This document shows positions 7,199-18,579 of a DNA stretch of 42,213 nucleotides, in pieces (within the stretch, counting starts at the first letter, position 1; each line of letters starts with the position of its first letter). Made by a program: the position numbers and the translations under genes. Source of the stretch: a virus. The stretch is taken from positions 1-42,213 of the IMG/VR virus record IMGVR_UViG_3300010042_000005. The stretch is one strand, 5' to 3'. The notes under the pieces were generated by a model that did no database searches, had not been told where the DNA came from, and saw nothing but the letters and a program-made list of their open reading frames with translations.

Positions 7199-7662
7199 AC
7201 AAAGTTGAAATTGCTCAACTCATTGGCGAGCGTCTTGAACACAGTTTTGAAATGGAAACTGAACACAGCCAATATGAATTAACTCGGCTTGGTTACTTGG
7301 CCGAACACATATTCAACTTCATAACTTACTGCGACGACATGAGCGAGTTGTTTGCAGGCAAAGCAATTGAAGTGTGCGAAGCAATTACTAACCGCTCAAC
7401 TTTCGAATACATCAAGGATGACGAAAACCATAAGTGGTTTTTGATCATGTGCAATATGCCGTTCTTCCGTGAAAAACTTGAATGGGGCAGCTCAATACGC
7501 GGGGCTTGGTGGGATGAACACCCGCGCGAAAAATATAATCTGGTGACGTGCGGCCTATGGGTGGATCGCAAGCAGGTGCTTGATCCTGACTTCACTGGGG
7601 AGGAATGGGTGGCGTTTATTGTTGCAGTTGTTGCTTTTTCGAAAGTTGAGGTGCCGGCATGA
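7195..7662 (+). CDS. AT-rich hypothetical protein gene (155 aa)
   Basis: The protein is 155 residues, acidic, rich in aromatic residues and mainly helical in the first half (to about 70), with no recognised family. The GTG start has GGGAG eight bases upstream. The coding sequence is clearly more AT-rich than its neighbours (the bases just after the start are near 40 percent GC by count, against a much higher background), which suggests recent acquisition. Its place near the end of the early operon is typical of accessory, possibly anti-host, genes. Confidence 0.7.
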   Translation: MNKVEIAQLIGERLEHSFEMETEHSQYELTRLGYLAEHIFNFITYCDDMSELFAGKAIEVCEAITNRSTFEYIKDDENHKWFLIMCNMPFFREKLEWGSSIRGAWWDEHPREKYNLVTCGLWVDRKQVLDPDFTGEEWVAFIVAVVAFSKVEVPA

Positions 7663-7871
7663 AAGCCATCTTGATCACCTATATGTGCATGAACTTCAAC
7701 GCCGCCGACCAGTGCACGGACCAACAGGTCTACGCCAACGGCGAGTGGTACGGGCCTGACGCCGCAATGCTTTGCGAGGAAGAGTTGGCAGCCTCACGCC
7801 GCCGGCTGATTCGTGATGGGTATGAGCGAATGTTCAATCTACGGTGCGAGATCACCCGCGAAGCGCAGTAA
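7659..7871 (+). CDS. Last gene of rightward early operon, unknown (70 aa)
   Basis: This 70-residue protein overlaps the previous stop as ATGA and is followed within five bases by a terminator. It contains four cysteines spread along the chain and an Arg-rich C-terminal helix. The function is unknown. Confidence 0.68.
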   Translation: MKAILITYMCMNFNAADQCTDQQVYANGEWYGPDAAMLCEEELAASRRRLIRDGYERMFNLRCEITREAQ

Positions 7872-7875
7872 GAAG

Positions 7876-7900
7876 AGCCCGGCCATTGCGCCGGGCTTTC
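7876..7900. terminator. Bidirectional terminator between convergent operons
   Basis: A perfect eight-base-pair GC-rich stem (7876-7883 with 7890-7897) with a six-base loop lies between the last rightward early gene and the last leftward late gene. Short T-rich tails are present on both strands, so it can serve both operons. Confidence 0.75.
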
Positions 7901-7904
7901 TCGT

Positions 7905-8306
7905 TTACAGCAACACCTCCTGTCCAGCGCGATAGCTGAACGCTGGCGAGCCAACCACATTCACCGTGCGCAACCGCGCGTAGTACCCGGCAGGCACAAC
8001 CCCAGTAACCGGCGAAGTCTGTGGCTGCACGCCCTGCAAGGCGATGGCCAGGGTGTATGTCTGACCGACGCCAGCAATGGCCAGGGTTTGCACGTTGGCG
8101 GTAAAGCCGCTGTCGCTGGCGATCTCCAAAATCACGTCGCCCGTCTGGCCCCCAGCAATCGAGGCTGTGACGATTATTTGTACGGAGTACGACACCAGAG
8201 CCATGCGTGTTGCGCTCACCTGAAACGCGGTATTCAGCGCACGGGTAGCGGTCGACTGGCTGGCCGGGGTGGCAGCATCTGGAAAAGACGCCGGGGACAC
8301 CGTCAT
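7905..8306 (-). CDS. Small beta-rich protein, likely virion-associated (133 aa)
   Basis: The ATG at 8306 overlaps the stop of the upstream gene (ATGA), so a longer frame starting at 8372 is not used. The protein is rich in Ser, Thr, Ala and Val, with alternating hydrophobic residues that suggest a beta sandwich, and ends with an aromatic-Arg-Ala-Gly-Gln-Glu-Val-like motif seen in small phage surface proteins. It is the last gene of the late operon. A minor head or tail decoration role is likely but unproven. Confidence 0.7.
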   Translation of the reverse strand: MTVSPASFPDAATPASQSTATRALNTAFQVSATRMALVSYSVQIIVTASIAGGQTGDVILEIASDSGFTANVQTLAIAGVGQTYTLAIALQGVQPQTSPVTGVVPAGYYARLRTVNVVGSPAFSYRAGQEVLL

Positions 8307-8596
8307 GCGATGTACTCCTGCACGCAAAGGCGACCAGCGCCCTTGTCCGACGAAGACCAAGGCATAACCCATACACCTGCAGGCGCTGCGCTAGTTTTCA
8401 CTGGTCCGCCGGCCATAGTTAGCTCGTAGCCTTGGCGGTTGTCGTCGCCGGTCACGCCGGGGGCAGTTGCGCCTTCCCAGATCATGCACGGGTATTCGCG
8501 TTTCGATTGGATTTGGAGCCGGGTTCCTACAGCGATGCCGGTGGCAGCGTAGACGTTGGTCCAAGTGTTCAACGTGGGGAAAATATCGGGAATCAT
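8303..8596 (-). CDS. Small hypothetical late protein (97 aa)
   Basis: This 97-residue protein has several tryptophans and glycines and a beta-rich pattern, and is coupled by ATGA overlap to the gene that follows. It has no signal peptide or membrane segment. The position at the end of the late operon and the pairing with a beta-rich protein suggest a small virion protein, perhaps a fibre or decoration partner. Confidence 0.65.
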   Translation of the reverse strand: MIPDIFPTLNTWTNVYAATGIAVGTRLQIQSKREYPCMIWEGATAPGVTGDDNRQGYELTMAGGPVKTSAAPAGVWVMPWSSSDKGAGRLCVQEYIA

Positions 8597-8660
8597 GGGC
8601 CTACTCCTTGAGGCCGTTGCGAGGGGCTGCGGTGCAACCCATCGCGATTCTAGTCCCGGT

Positions 8661-9122
8661 TTACGAGTCCGACCAATTGGCTTCTAGCGAACGCTTGAGC
8701 GCGGTATTGCTTGGCAGATTGACGCCGGCAGCGTGCCGGTAGAAGTCGACCCCGGCGCGCACTTCGCAGATATCCCGATCAGTCCCATGTAGCACCTGCA
8801 TGGCCACGTAAAGCAGGGAGTCGCAGCGCTCGCGGCTGATCGAATAAGGCTTGCCGCCCACCGTCAGAGACAGGTATTCGCAGCCCTGATCGTGCGTTAC
8901 GTAAGCCTGCCCGAACTGCCCCCATGGAGAAACCACGCCATGCAGCAACTTGGGGATTGATCCGCCGTCTGTCAGCGTCCCAGCCTCGACCGCAAGCCAC
9001 TGGTTGGCGCTGAGCATGAAGCGATACGACCGCAATACACGCCAGTGATCTTTGCCCAGCACTACACTGGCCTCGCGGTCGTAGCGGATATCCAGGGGGG
9101 CGTCGAAGTACGGATAGATCAC
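8661..9122 (-). CDS. DUF1353-family late protein
   Basis: This 153-residue protein shows the TDGGSIP motif (about 51-57) and a later THDQG motif that characterise the DUF1353 family, which is common next to lysis genes in tailed phages and whose function is not established. The conserved Asp and His residues suggest a catalytic or metal site. The ATG overlaps the endolysin stop as ATGA, so the two are coupled. Confidence 0.8.
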   Translation of the reverse strand: MIYPYFDAPLDIRYDREASVVLGKDHWRVLRSYRFMLSANQWLAVEAGTLTDGGSIPKLLHGVVSPWGQFGQAYVTHDQGCEYLSLTVGGKPYSISRERCDSLLYVAMQVLHGTDRDICEVRAGVDFYRHAAGVNLPSNTALKRSLEANWSDS

Positions 9123-9616
9123 TTGGCCACCTTGCCGCCGGCTGCGATGTAATGGCTAATGAAGTCTTCCAGGCTGTGCTCGTGCTGTCCGTATCCGGCA
9201 CCCGGCAGACTAGCCCAAATGTTTCGGCACTTATCCACAGCTTTACCTATGCGCCCGGCGATCACGTCCAGCAGCGCGCCCTGCTCTTTGATCTGGCGTA
9301 TGGCGATTTTGTCCTGGCTGATCGGGGAGAAGTCAGGAAGATTTAGCGCCACCTTGTAGGCTCTGAAATAGCGCAGCAGCAATTGATAGCGGCCCGCCGC
9401 AGTGGACTTCAGCCCTTTTCGATTGACCTGCACCAGAACGGCGGGATGATCACGATAGGAGCTGAACGTGTTGGGGCTGTCGATGCCGCCGACCACTACG
9501 TCGTATCCATCGTCAAGGGTGTGTTTGCTGGTGGACGTTCCTTCAGCCCAAGCCAGCGCATCAAGGAACGCCAGCACATTGGCGCCCCCGGCTTCTTTCG
9601 CAGTGATTCGTGCCAT
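9119..9616 (-). CDS. Endolysin, lambda R-type peptidoglycan transglycosylase
   Basis: This 165-residue enzyme matches the lambda R lysozyme-like transglycosylase family (GH104). It has the FLDALAWAEGT segment with the likely catalytic Glu25, a TFSSYRDHP motif, STAAGRYQ in the substrate cleft, and WASLPGAGYGQ near the C-terminus. Such enzymes cut the MurNAc-GlcNAc bond and leave an anhydro end. There is no signal peptide, so it needs the holin just upstream to reach the wall. The start overlaps the holin stop as TAATG. Confidence 0.93.
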   Translation of the reverse strand: MARITAKEAGGANVLAFLDALAWAEGTSTSKHTLDDGYDVVVGGIDSPNTFSSYRDHPAVLVQVNRKGLKSTAAGRYQLLLRYFRAYKVALNLPDFSPISQDKIAIRQIKEQGALLDVIAGRIGKAVDKCRNIWASLPGAGYGQHEHSLEDFISHYIAAGGKVAK

Positions 9617-9846
9617 TACCTATTTCTCCTGTCATTGGTATCACCAGAGACAGCGCGCTGCTGGATTTGTGTTGCAACAACGATGGCGAAACCGAGGAAG
9701 CCAGAGATCGCCTTGTAGGCGTCGAGGGAAATAACATCCTTCATTTCCGGCAGAGCTTCGCGGAGGATGCCCAAGAGGGGAATGGCCAGCGCCAGCCACG
9801 TGCTGTAACGCTTCCACCAGTTGCGCCAGTTCGGTACGGCCTTCAT
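9616..9846 (-). CDS. Holin (small membrane protein)
   Basis: This 76-residue protein has a basic, tryptophan-rich N-terminus, a hydrophobic segment at about 16-29 and a second at about 47-60, and a charged C-terminal tail. Size, two membrane segments and the place directly before the endolysin point to a holin that permits the endolysin to cross the inner membrane. It is coupled to both neighbours by overlaps. Confidence 0.75.
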   Translation of the reverse strand: MKAVPNWRNWWKRYSTWLALAIPLLGILREALPEMKDVISLDAYKAISGFLGFAIVVATQIQQRAVSGDTNDRRNR

Positions 9847-10148
9847 GTGATCACCTTCGCGATGAACGGCCAGACCTTATCGAACATCACCATAATGGCG
9901 GCGGCGGCACCAAGCCCCCACGTAATCTTGGCACCCATCTTTTCAACCGAGGTATTGATCCTGCTTATCCCAACCTCCAAGTCGTCGAGCTTGTCCGACT
10001 GGTGGGCAAATTGCTGTTCCAGCTTGGTAAGTCGTTCAGGCGATTGGTCATGTCTACGCTCCAACTCTTTCAGTCGATGGCTGTTTACTTTCATGTCCTG
10101 CTCCAATGCACCTATACGGTCGCCCTGGGTTCTGTTTACTGGATCCAT
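9843..10148 (-). CDS. XhlA-like coiled-coil membrane protein of the lysis cassette
   Basis: The start at 10148 has GAGGGG eight bases upstream; a longer frame to 10253 would run into the upstream gene. The protein (101 residues) has a long charged heptad region at about 5-70, likely a coiled coil, followed by one C-terminal membrane segment at about 76-95. That is the build of the XhlA/hemolysin-type proteins that accompany holins. No clear spanin pair is seen in the cassette. Confidence 0.7.
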   Translation of the reverse strand: MDPVNRTQGDRIGALEQDMKVNSHRLKELERRHDQSPERLTKLEQQFAHQSDKLDDLEVGISRINTSVEKMGAKITWGLGAAAAIMVMFDKVWPFIAKVIT

Positions 10149-10215
10149 TTGCCTGCCCCTCGTTGTTGTTGGCGTGCGGTGATGGTAGCGGCGCCGGTTG
10201 CCCAGCGCCACGCTT

Positions 10216-13200
10216 TCACTTGGCTGGAGGGCCGAACAGAATGCCCCGCGCAATCGTTAGGGCGTCAGCTTCCATCTCTCCCTCGCCAACGTCATAGAAC
10301 GTGCGGGTAGCTCTGTTGACCTGGGACGATGGCAGGCCGGTGAGCATCCCCACAGCAGAGGTCATATTTGTTACGAGTGCTTCCGACTTACTGGAGTTCG
10401 TGGCTTTGATCGCCGCGTCAATCCCGCCGCCCAGTGGTGATGCACCGCCGTAGCCAAAATCAGAGAACAGACCAGCAGCGGCATCACGCGCCAGCGGCAC
10501 GCCGTTGGTAACGCTGAGCAGGGTTTGAATGGCCAGGTACTCAGCCCAGCCAGGTTTCTTATCGTCGTCATCATCGCCGTCAGGGAGTGCGCCTTTCACT
10601 GCGCCGGCCAAGATCGACGGGATCACGTTGAGGTAAACGAAACGCTCCAGGGCAACCAACACGCCCTTGGCGTCTTTCTCCCTCAGCGCCTGCCTGCCAC
10701 TGCGCGCGATATCCACGTTGCGGTTCCACAGCAGGGAGGCGTAGCCGTAGACCATCAGGAAGAACTTGGCCATTTCGTTCTGTTGGATTGGTGACAGGTC
10801 CTTTGCGCCGCCGGCCATCTGCGTGAGGCGAACAGCCCGGTCAGCAGCGTGGATTGCATCCTGGCCGCCGTTCGCACTGTTGGCCCCGCCGTTGGCCTCG
10901 TAGGCCGCCATCCAAACCGGCGTATCAACCACCGACTGCATGGCTGACATCGGAACGAAGGCATACCGCTTGATGGCGTCACGCCCATTGGCCAGCTTGT
11001 TCATGGCTGTACCAATGCGGCCTTCGCCCACGCGAATGATTTGCTCAGTAGCCGCACGAATGGCTGGGTCGAGGTTTACCGCCCGATTGCGCATCTCGGC
11101 AGACAGTTCCATCACCAGGGCACGCTGCTTAATTGGGTCCATGGCGAACTTGGCGATGGCGCGCATGTATTCCTTGCGCTGCCCTTTCTGCGCGAAGTAG
11201 TCCAGCGCCTGGGCGTAGCCGCCGAACTGGTTGAGCATTGTGGTAACGCTGTAGCCCATCCAGGCCACGGCAGCGTTTCCGCGCAGGGCCGACATGGTAC
11301 GGCGGAACACACCGATACCCTTTGCGGAACCAGGCGCCAGATCGTTGGCGATACCGTCCAACACGTTAACGAATTGCTGAGCTTGAAACGGCCCCATACG
11401 CTCGTTCATCACGGCACGCACAGTCGGGGCTGTGATCAGCTTTCGGGCGTCAGCGATGGCGACCCGGTGCGTCAGGTCATGAATCACGCCGCTGATGTGG
11501 TTGGCGATCATGGTCACGTCAAGCACGATGGGTGCAGCGAAGCCGTCGATACGCGCCTTGGTGTGGCCCTTCGGCGTGCTGGCGCGCACACCGCCTTGCT
11601 CGTTGAGCGGAGACAGGTCGCCAAGGTTTCCCAGTACCTTCGCGTAAGCCGGCGACATGAAGTCATACACCAGAGGCCAGTAGCCGCCGGTAACAACGCC
11701 GTGCTGCGTGGTGATGGGGGTAGGCTCTACCTTGTCCGGGGAAACGCCGTTCACTTGCTTTTCAAGTGCGACGATATCGGGCCACAGCGATTCCACGGTG
11801 TCCCACATGTTTTGCACATACTGCCAATCGTCTTTGTCCAGTCGGCCAATGATGTCGGCGTGGGAGGCTTCAGGGATTTTGTTCCCGTCCAGCAGCTTTT
11901 TCAGGTTGCTGGCGTTACCGCTGTTGAGCGCCACAGCCAGCATGCCGTTGTAGTCCAGAGATCCGACGCCTGGGATGTCGAAGCGTTGGCCAGCCTTGGA
12001 ACCCTTAGCGTCAAACCACGCTTTGGTTGCGTCCAGAATTTCCTTGGTGATCTTCCGGTTTAGATCATCGCGACGCCCCTGGGCTTCAGCCAGAGGCTGC
12101 CACCAGATGCTCGACCATGCACCGTTCGGATCACCGCCATCGGCCTGCTCAATGATCTGCTCCAACTTCATCAGCGAGCTGTTGCCCTCGGCCATCCAGT
12201 CGCCCATTGCTTGGGGAAGCGTGCGGCTGGAGTCGTTGAGAGCGCGCGGAGCCTGGCGCTTTAGGTTGTCGGTCATTGCGCGAATCAGTAGGGCCTCTGC
12301 TTCTTTCTGATCCTTCACCTTTTTGTTGGCCTGCAGCTTGCCCTTCAGCTTCGACAAGTGGTCAAGGTGCGCCACGAACTCGTCGAGTTCCTGCAACTGC
12401 GCCAGGCTCAGTTCCTTGTAGTTGGTCCGGCCCATGCTGTTCAGGATGAACTCGGGCACCACAGGGTCATTACCGGCTGCCACCTGATCGTTGTACCACT
12501 CACCGAACGTCTTGCGCTTGTCGAGCTGGCGCAGGCTGACGTTGCGGAATTCGTACTGCTCCATCACCGCGTCGATCTGGTCGAGGAAGTCACCGCCGGC
12601 CTTGCCGATACGCTGACGCACGCTGTTGCGGTTGTAGGTGTTGAGCTTGGTCACCATGCCGTCTATATCTGCGCGGGCCTTCACCGCTTCCCTGTACAGG
12701 TAGAAGTTCAGCAACTGGCGCTGTTTGGCCTGATACGCGGCATCGAAGTCGCCCTTGGTGAAAGCCTGGAACGTCTCACGGGAAGCCTTAGCCTCGGCGC
12801 GCTGGTATTCGGCTGGCTGGATGTCGCGCACCTTGCGCTCGGACATCACCCGGCGGGCGGCCTCTTTGAGGATTTGCTGCGAGGTGACGTTCTTGCGATT
12901 GCCCACCTGGGCCAGCCGGCGCAACTCTTTCGCCAGCACGTCAGCGCGGCGCTCGTTGTGAATGGCGGCCTGGGCTTTGTCTGCCGATTCGCCGTTGGCG
13001 CGCAGGGTGCCGTGGCGTTCTTCCATTCGGCGATTCGCTTCGTCCTGCACAACCATGTTGCGCGGCAGTGCGCCCATGATCGCCTTCACCAGCGCGTCGC
13101 CAGACTCAAAGCCCAGCATGTTCGCAGCCATGTCCAGCGGTACGCCTGTGCGGCTATGCATGAAGGCCATGCGCTGGGTTACGGGCTTGCCGTAGCGCTC

Positions 13201-16200
13201 GGACAATTCAGCACTGTTGAGCTTGATGGTGCCTTCGCTGCCGTCTGGCATCTCCCCGGTGCGCAGCGCCTTGATGGCGGCATACTCCGGCTGAAGATCA
13301 ACCTCTTCCCCAACCTCCCGGCGAATGCCGTCGAGCTCTTCGCGCCACCACTTGCCACGGCGACGGTCCTCATCGCGCACAATTTCCTCTTCGATGCTGT
13401 CGCGGGCGTGGGTGTGCGCCAGCTCGATGCTGTCCTGATAGGCGGTGAATTCCTGCTCGGTCATGCCGGCGGCCTGGGCATCTTTGAACAGCGGGATGGC
13501 GTTAGCCACTTGCTCGGCGGCCATGATCTGGTCGTCACTGGCTACCAGGCGGTCAAACACCTTGCGCACGTCGTCAGTCAACTCAACATTAAGCCGGCGC
13601 AAGTCTTTGTAGATCGAGATCAGCCAGCGCTTGAAGCGGGCGAACGCGGCTGACAGTTCAGGGCTCGGCGCTTTACCTTCGGCCAGATAGTGCTCAAAGC
13701 CACGGGCGAACTGTTCGTGCTGGTCAACCGTCAGCTCGGCGTCACCCTCGGCACCAACCCACGAACGAATCAGGTTCACGTCGTTCTTGATCTGCTCCGG
13801 CGCGTTCTCGCTGGTGGCCACCTCCTGCATCACTTCGAGGTAGAAGTGCCCCAGTTCATGCACCAGGGTGGACAGGTCGCGTTTCTCGCCAAGGGTAATC
13901 TGGAATTTGCGGTCACCCTGGCCGCGTGGCGTGAAGGTGATAAAGCCACGGGCGTCTTCGTCGTTGGCGCCTTGGTTGAGCCTTGGCTGGCGATACATGG
14001 CCTCACTCACTTCGAAGTCGCGATTCTTTCCCTTGTTCTCGACGAAGCCGAAACGCTTGTAGAAATCGACCAAGCGGCCTTTAGTTCCGCCGAAATCAGA
14101 CGAGGCGGTAAGCGCCAACTGCTTGCCGTTCGCGTCAGCCCAGCCAGTAATGGCCTGCATGATTTTTGTGCCAGTGCCTTGGTTGCGGCCATCCTTTGGC
14201 AGCTCGATGCGCGACAGGGTGACGGTCGGCCCATTCCCCAGTAGATCGAGCTTCAGCCCTGGGTTTTCTTGCTCAAGCCGCTTAACAAAGTCTTGACGGG
14301 TTTCTGTCTGGAAAAGCGTAGTGTCGGCGTCTGGCTCTATTACCTCTTCGCGCCTAAGGGTGGGAATAAAATACGAATCCTCTTCCGCCCTAATCCCGTC
14401 TTCGCCAAGCTCCGTACCGCGTACCCTGTACTGGTCAACCTGCTCCTTGGTCAGGTCCACATAAACGATTCTGCCTTTCCGGTCAGGCCCTCTTCTTCCG
14501 GTTTCTTGGGTGGTTTTGTAGTAGTCGGCATATTCAAGATCGGGCGTAAACCAACCCCCGACTTTTCCGTCAGGTGCGTCATCCGTAATGAACACATCCC
14601 TATCGTGGTTCTTGTGCTCACCGCGATAGAGCCGCGTCATTCCTGGCGCAGGCGGCGGGCTATTTTCTGTCAGCAACTTTGTCCCTTTTGGAGCGGTAAC
14701 CTCCGCCTTCACGGTACGGAAAGCAGACCGGCGCGCAGCCTCGCCAGCTGGGGAGAAGCTGCCGGCAGGTGCAAACGGATCACGTCGAACCAGGGCGGCA
14801 GCCAGGGCGGCACCTATGCCACGGCCCTGCGCTTCGTCCACAACAATGCTCAGCGTTTCGCCATCTTGGTTCTCGATCTGGCCAACGGCCTTACCGTCCT
14901 GCACGGCGTAGAGAATGCCCTGCTCGTCAGCGACGATCTGCACCGGGTTGCCCTGCTTGTCGGTGAACTCCGATACCGGCTGCGCATCGGCGGGCACGGA
15001 AAGGTCGCCGGCCTTCACGATCACAATGTCGTCTTCGGCGGTTCGCTTGTTGTCCGGATTCACGGCGGCAATGTATTCGTCCTCAGTCATGCCAGCCAGG
15101 CGTTCAAGGTCGGACTGGTTCAGGCGGGCTTCAGTAGGCGCGGCCTGCTCAGCGACAGACGCCGAATTCATCTCGCTACCATTCCACCAGACAATCGCCT
15201 GATCTACCGGTGTGTCGGCGGTCTGCTCGGGGCTGGCGGCGCGGCGCTCGTCGGCGGTCATGGTGCGACGGGCCTCGGTGTTGCGGGCCTCGACTTCGCC
15301 AGCCAGGCGCTTGTAGGTGCTGGTTGGATTGCCAATGGTGCGCATGACCTTTTCAGCCATCTGCACGCGCTGGTCGATGGCCTCGGAGCTTTCCGCGCCT
15401 TTGGCGTCCTGCATCTGCTGATCGGTGATCGCCCGCTCAAAGATATCGGTCAAGTCTCTGGCGGCCTGCTCGTAATCACCGCCGTTGCGCTCAGCCTCGA
15501 CACGCAAGCTGGAAACTGTTGCCCAATAATCCCGGTCGGCCAGAGCTTGATCTTTCTCGGCGCGCAGTACTTCCGGAGAGCCACCAGTGGCGAAACCCTC
15601 TCGCGCCTGAATTGCGTGCTGAATCTCGTGCATCAGAACGTCGAGGGCTGGGGGCTCACCTTCTTGGTAAGTAGTTGGGTCGCCGATCTCAATGAATGAG
15701 CCGGCAATGCCCCGGCCGGGCTGGGCAGAAAACATGCCGCCACCACGACGGCCAGGATTCACGCGCAGACCAACCTGGGCAAGTTCAGGGTATGCAGCGA
15801 GCAAAGCAGGATGCTCGAGCACGTCGGCCAGAGTGACGCCTTCGCTCTGCTCTGCCCGGTCGACCCATTCGTCAAGAGGTTTGAACTGGGCGGTGCTGTC
15901 GTCAATCTCAAAGCGCCAACGACCGTCAGCGCCCTGGAACCAACCGGTATCCTTGCGCACCTGTTCGGCGTTTTCACCATCAGCGATCCGCGCCTTGGCA
16001 TCGTTCAGCGAAACGCCGTCAGCAGTCCATGCGGTAGGGCCGGCGAACTGATCGAGGCGCTGGCCTTGGGCGTCAGGCTGTTGATCGCCGCGCAACACCG
16101 CCAGGGCTTCGTCGTCGCTGAGCTCGTTGATGTCCAGGCCCAACTTGCCGAAGTAGTCACCTAGCTCCGTCAACAGTGCAGCCTGATCGCGCAGCGTGGC

Positions 16201-18579
16201 GTTCTCCTGCTCTGCGCTGTAACGCGGCTTTCCAGCCATCTCATCGCGTACTGCGTCGACGATCAGTTGTGGAGTGACATCCTCGCGGGCAACACCTGGG
16301 AAGTAACCATTCTCCCAGGCCGCCATGGCTGCGTCGTCCAGGCTGCGGCCATCTTTGCGGGCCAACCGGTTGCGGCCAACCTTGCCCACGTCAGCATCAA
16401 GCGCAGCCAGTTCGCCGCCGGCATCGTTCAGACCACCGGAGTCGCGCAGGTATTCGCTGATCGACTTGCCGAACATGTCGCCGGCCTTTGGGATGTCGCC
16501 GGCACGCAAACGTTGGATTGCCAGGCGAGCGTCATCGACAGGGACTGCACGCAACTGCTCCGGCGCTTTGGTGCGAATGTCCAGCGGGAACTGTTGGCGA
16601 AGCTGATCAAGCGCCTGCCCGGTGCGCTCAGCCAGGTTGTTCAGGACCGACAGGTGCAGCGCGGCGTATTGCTCGGCGTCCTGCCGGCGGAAGCCTGCCT
16701 GAATAAGCTCGCCCATAACCTCGCGGTGCGCAACCGCTTGAACGTCTGGTCCCTTGGCAAATTCCTCGGCGATGTTTCCGATCTGTTCTTCCTGCTGCCC
16801 GGTCCAGACCTTGGCATCCTCAACGCTCATTCCGTCAACTGTCAGCCGAACGCTGCTGCTCAACTGCTGGTTGTAGTCGGCCAGGTAGGTCAGATAATCG
16901 GCACCGGTCATGCTGATGCTGCCACCACGGGCAACAGCGTCGGCGTACTGCTCAGTAAGGCCAGGAACTTTTGCCAACAGCGCTGGGATATCAACCTGGC
17001 TGGATTGGTTAAGGCGTTGCAGGGCTTCAGCTGGGAGCCACACTGTTTGCATCGGGCTATCGGCCAATTGCTGGGTGACCAGTTCGTGAAAGCTGCCTGG
17101 ATCTTCAGCACGCAGTTTGCTGGCCAAGGCCGCCTCGGCTGCTGCGTCCATGCTCTTGCTGCCAGCGCGGGCTTCGCGGGATTGCTTCAGGCCGGTGTTG
17201 ATGCGCGCCATAAGCCGTGGGCCACCAAACGCCAAGACATCGAGCGAAGAGCCAGCGGCACCCGCCACGCTCTCCAGCAGCACCTCGCCAGCATCCACTT
17301 TGCCCTCGGCAGCGAATTGGCCAGCGGCTTCGCCAGCGCCCTCGCTAATGCCTTGCACGGGGAATTGCACCGCAAGGTTGGCAACCTCTCGCTGGGTTTC
17401 GCTCAGTGGACGTCCAGCGAAGCGCGTAGGCGCAAGAAGTCGGCCAGCTAGGCCCATGCCTAAGGTATCCACGGCGGTGGTGCCAGCGGCCTTTAATGCG
17501 GCCTTGCTGCGAGCTGTTGTCATCAGGTCGTCGTCTTGCAGCGCTTCCAGTACGGCCTTGGGGTTGTTGAAGTCCACCCCCGCCTCGCGCAACACGTCGG
17601 AAAATTTAACGTCGTATTCAGTGCCGAAGCCGGCAGCAGCCGCGCCACCCACGCCGGTAAGAGCGCCGGCCACCAGCATAGGTGCTGACGAAACAATTGC
17701 GCCGGCAGACGTGCGCAGCGCAAAGCCTGGGTTCTCGCCAATGGATTGCAGGGTGGCGTCAAAGCTTGATTCGCCAAGGCCTTCGATCACCTGCCGTTCG
17801 GTACCGCCAAGCGGGATGCCGATCTGCTCATTGGATTGCAGTTCTTGGATACGGCGCGCACCAGGCTCAACAGGGTTGGCGTCGAGCTCCTGTTGCGTCT
17901 CGCTGATGTTCTGCGCTTGCTTGAGTTGCTGGCCACCAAGACGCTCACGCATTGCCAGGCGCTGCTCAGGATTTGAATTCAGGTAGTCGAAGGCGAATCC
18001 AGTTGGCCCACCTTTACCCTCGTAAGGCTGCCGGCCCTCTGCCTGTGCGGCAGCTACCTCGGCGTCGACAGCATCCAGACTGGTGCCGATGCGCTGCATG
18101 TCGCGGATCTTCGACAGGTCAGAGCCCTGGCCCATCTGCGAAACCTGTGCTGACACCGCACCGAACAGCTTTTCACCGGCGCTCATCTTATTGAACTGGG
18201 AATCTTGCGCAGCGCCCTCGATCAGCTTCAGCGTGTCGAGGTCGTCCTGGCTGACAGCCGCCAGATTGCCGTCACGCATGGCGTTGGCGGTCTTCCGGTA
18301 CTGGTCAAAGATGGTGCCGTAGTAGGTGGATTTCTCGGACTCGTCGAGCTGGTCCTTGTTGCGGTAGAGCACATCGGCAGGCAGAGCCAGCTTGCGACCA
18401 GCTGCCGAAGCCTTGCGGTAGGTGCCTGGATCGAGAGTGGAGACGACCTGAAGCGTGCTCATAAAGTCCAAGCGATCAGCGTCCTGCTCGACGCGCAAGG
18501 TGTCTCCAAGGGTTGGAAGCGCCGAGCCTTCCGGCTTATCTGCAACTGGCTGCTTAAAGCCTGGAATCTCGATGCTCAT
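10216..18579 (-). CDS. Giant polyvalent internal virion protein (2787 aa)
   Basis: It stands where T7-like phages have the gp16 ejection protein. It is built of many segments: hydrophobic stretch about 280-310; HEIQH metalloprotease-like motif at 984-988; GNAT-like segment around 1225-1285 with QGRGIG; ADP-ribosyltransferase-like segment with RLYRG at 1316-1320 and GGWFT at 1341-1345; a second GNAT-like segment about 1440-1520 (RNQGTGT, FYKRFGF); HELGH at 1574-1578; then over 1100 mostly helical residues with GGYWPL, typical of large polyvalent phage proteins. Such proteins are packaged and injected with the DNA, and are thought to act on host targets. Activity of each segment is inference. 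It is coupled to the upstream transglycosylase gene by ATGA. Confidence 0.9.
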   Translation of the reverse strand: MSIEIPGFKQPVADKPEGSALPTLGDTLRVEQDADRLDFMSTLQVVSTLDPGTYRKASAAGRKLALPADVLYRNKDQLDESEKSTYYGTIFDQYRKTANAMRDGNLAAVSQDDLDTLKLIEGAAQDSQFNKMSAGEKLFGAVSAQVSQMGQGSDLSKIRDMQRIGTSLDAVDAEVAAAQAEGRQPYEGKGGPTGFAFDYLNSNPEQRLAMRERLGGQQLKQAQNISETQQELDANPVEPGARRIQELQSNEQIGIPLGGTERQVIEGLGESSFDATLQSIGENPGFALRTSAGAIVSSAPMLVAGALTGVGGAAAAGFGTEYDVKFSDVLREAGVDFNNPKAVLEALQDDDLMTTARSKAALKAAGTTAVDTLGMGLAGRLLAPTRFAGRPLSETQREVANLAVQFPVQGISEGAGEAAGQFAAEGKVDAGEVLLESVAGAAGSSLDVLAFGGPRLMARINTGLKQSREARAGSKSMDAAAEAALASKLRAEDPGSFHELVTQQLADSPMQTVWLPAEALQRLNQSSQVDIPALLAKVPGLTEQYADAVARGGSISMTGADYLTYLADYNQQLSSSVRLTVDGMSVEDAKVWTGQQEEQIGNIAEEFAKGPDVQAVAHREVMGELIQAGFRRQDAEQYAALHLSVLNNLAERTGQALDQLRQQFPLDIRTKAPEQLRAVPVDDARLAIQRLRAGDIPKAGDMFGKSISEYLRDSGGLNDAGGELAALDADVGKVGRNRLARKDGRSLDDAAMAAWENGYFPGVAREDVTPQLIVDAVRDEMAGKPRYSAEQENATLRDQAALLTELGDYFGKLGLDINELSDDEALAVLRGDQQPDAQGQRLDQFAGPTAWTADGVSLNDAKARIADGENAEQVRKDTGWFQGADGRWRFEIDDSTAQFKPLDEWVDRAEQSEGVTLADVLEHPALLAAYPELAQVGLRVNPGRRGGGMFSAQPGRGIAGSFIEIGDPTTYQEGEPPALDVLMHEIQHAIQAREGFATGGSPEVLRAEKDQALADRDYWATVSSLRVEAERNGGDYEQAARDLTDIFERAITDQQMQDAKGAESSEAIDQRVQMAEKVMRTIGNPTSTYKRLAGEVEARNTEARRTMTADERRAASPEQTADTPVDQAIVWWNGSEMNSASVAEQAAPTEARLNQSDLERLAGMTEDEYIAAVNPDNKRTAEDDIVIVKAGDLSVPADAQPVSEFTDKQGNPVQIVADEQGILYAVQDGKAVGQIENQDGETLSIVVDEAQGRGIGAALAAALVRRDPFAPAGSFSPAGEAARRSAFRTVKAEVTAPKGTKLLTENSPPPAPGMTRLYRGEHKNHDRDVFITDDAPDGKVGGWFTPDLEYADYYKTTQETGRRGPDRKGRIVYVDLTKEQVDQYRVRGTELGEDGIRAEEDSYFIPTLRREEVIEPDADTTLFQTETRQDFVKRLEQENPGLKLDLLGNGPTVTLSRIELPKDGRNQGTGTKIMQAITGWADANGKQLALTASSDFGGTKGRLVDFYKRFGFVENKGKNRDFEVSEAMYRQPRLNQGANDEDARGFITFTPRGQGDRKFQITLGEKRDLSTLVHELGHFYLEVMQEVATSENAPEQIKNDVNLIRSWVGAEGDAELTVDQHEQFARGFEHYLAEGKAPSPELSAAFARFKRWLISIYKDLRRLNVELTDDVRKVFDRLVASDDQIMAAEQVANAIPLFKDAQAAGMTEQEFTAYQDSIELAHTHARDSIEEEIVRDEDRRRGKWWREELDGIRREVGEEVDLQPEYAAIKALRTGEMPDGSEGTIKLNSAELSERYGKPVTQRMAFMHSRTGVPLDMAANMLGFESGDALVKAIMGALPRNMVVQDEANRRMEERHGTLRANGESADKAQAAIHNERRADVLAKELRRLAQVGNRKNVTSQQILKEAARRVMSERKVRDIQPAEYQRAEAKASRETFQAFTKGDFDAAYQAKQRQLLNFYLYREAVKARADIDGMVTKLNTYNRNSVRQRIGKAGGDFLDQIDAVMEQYEFRNVSLRQLDKRKTFGEWYNDQVAAGNDPVVPEFILNSMGRTNYKELSLAQLQELDEFVAHLDHLSKLKGKLQANKKVKDQKEAEALLIRAMTDNLKRQAPRALNDSSRTLPQAMGDWMAEGNSSLMKLEQIIEQADGGDPNGAWSSIWWQPLAEAQGRRDDLNRKITKEILDATKAWFDAKGSKAGQRFDIPGVGSLDYNGMLAVALNSGNASNLKKLLDGNKIPEASHADIIGRLDKDDWQYVQNMWDTVESLWPDIVALEKQVNGVSPDKVEPTPITTQHGVVTGGYWPLVYDFMSPAYAKVLGNLGDLSPLNEQGGVRASTPKGHTKARIDGFAAPIVLDVTMIANHISGVIHDLTHRVAIADARKLITAPTVRAVMNERMGPFQAQQFVNVLDGIANDLAPGSAKGIGVFRRTMSALRGNAAVAWMGYSVTTMLNQFGGYAQALDYFAQKGQRKEYMRAIAKFAMDPIKQRALVMELSAEMRNRAVNLDPAIRAATEQIIRVGEGRIGTAMNKLANGRDAIKRYAFVPMSAMQSVVDTPVWMAAYEANGGANSANGGQDAIHAADRAVRLTQMAGGAKDLSPIQQNEMAKFFLMVYGYASLLWNRNVDIARSGRQALREKDAKGVLVALERFVYLNVIPSILAGAVKGALPDGDDDDDKKPGWAEYLAIQTLLSVTNGVPLARDAAAGLFSDFGYGGASPLGGGIDAAIKATNSSKSEALVTNMTSAVGMLTGLPSSQVNRATRTFYDVGEGEMEADALTIARGILFGPPAK

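Noticed and set aside
12358-13653. 431-codon open frame on the plus strand inside the giant virion gene
   Set aside because: It is antisense to a clearly coding 2787-residue gene, has no suitable ribosome site and its translation looks like the mirror of GC-rich coding sequence. Similar long antisense frames at 11041-12063, 14269-15699, 16267-17451 and 18666-20048 were dropped for the same reason.
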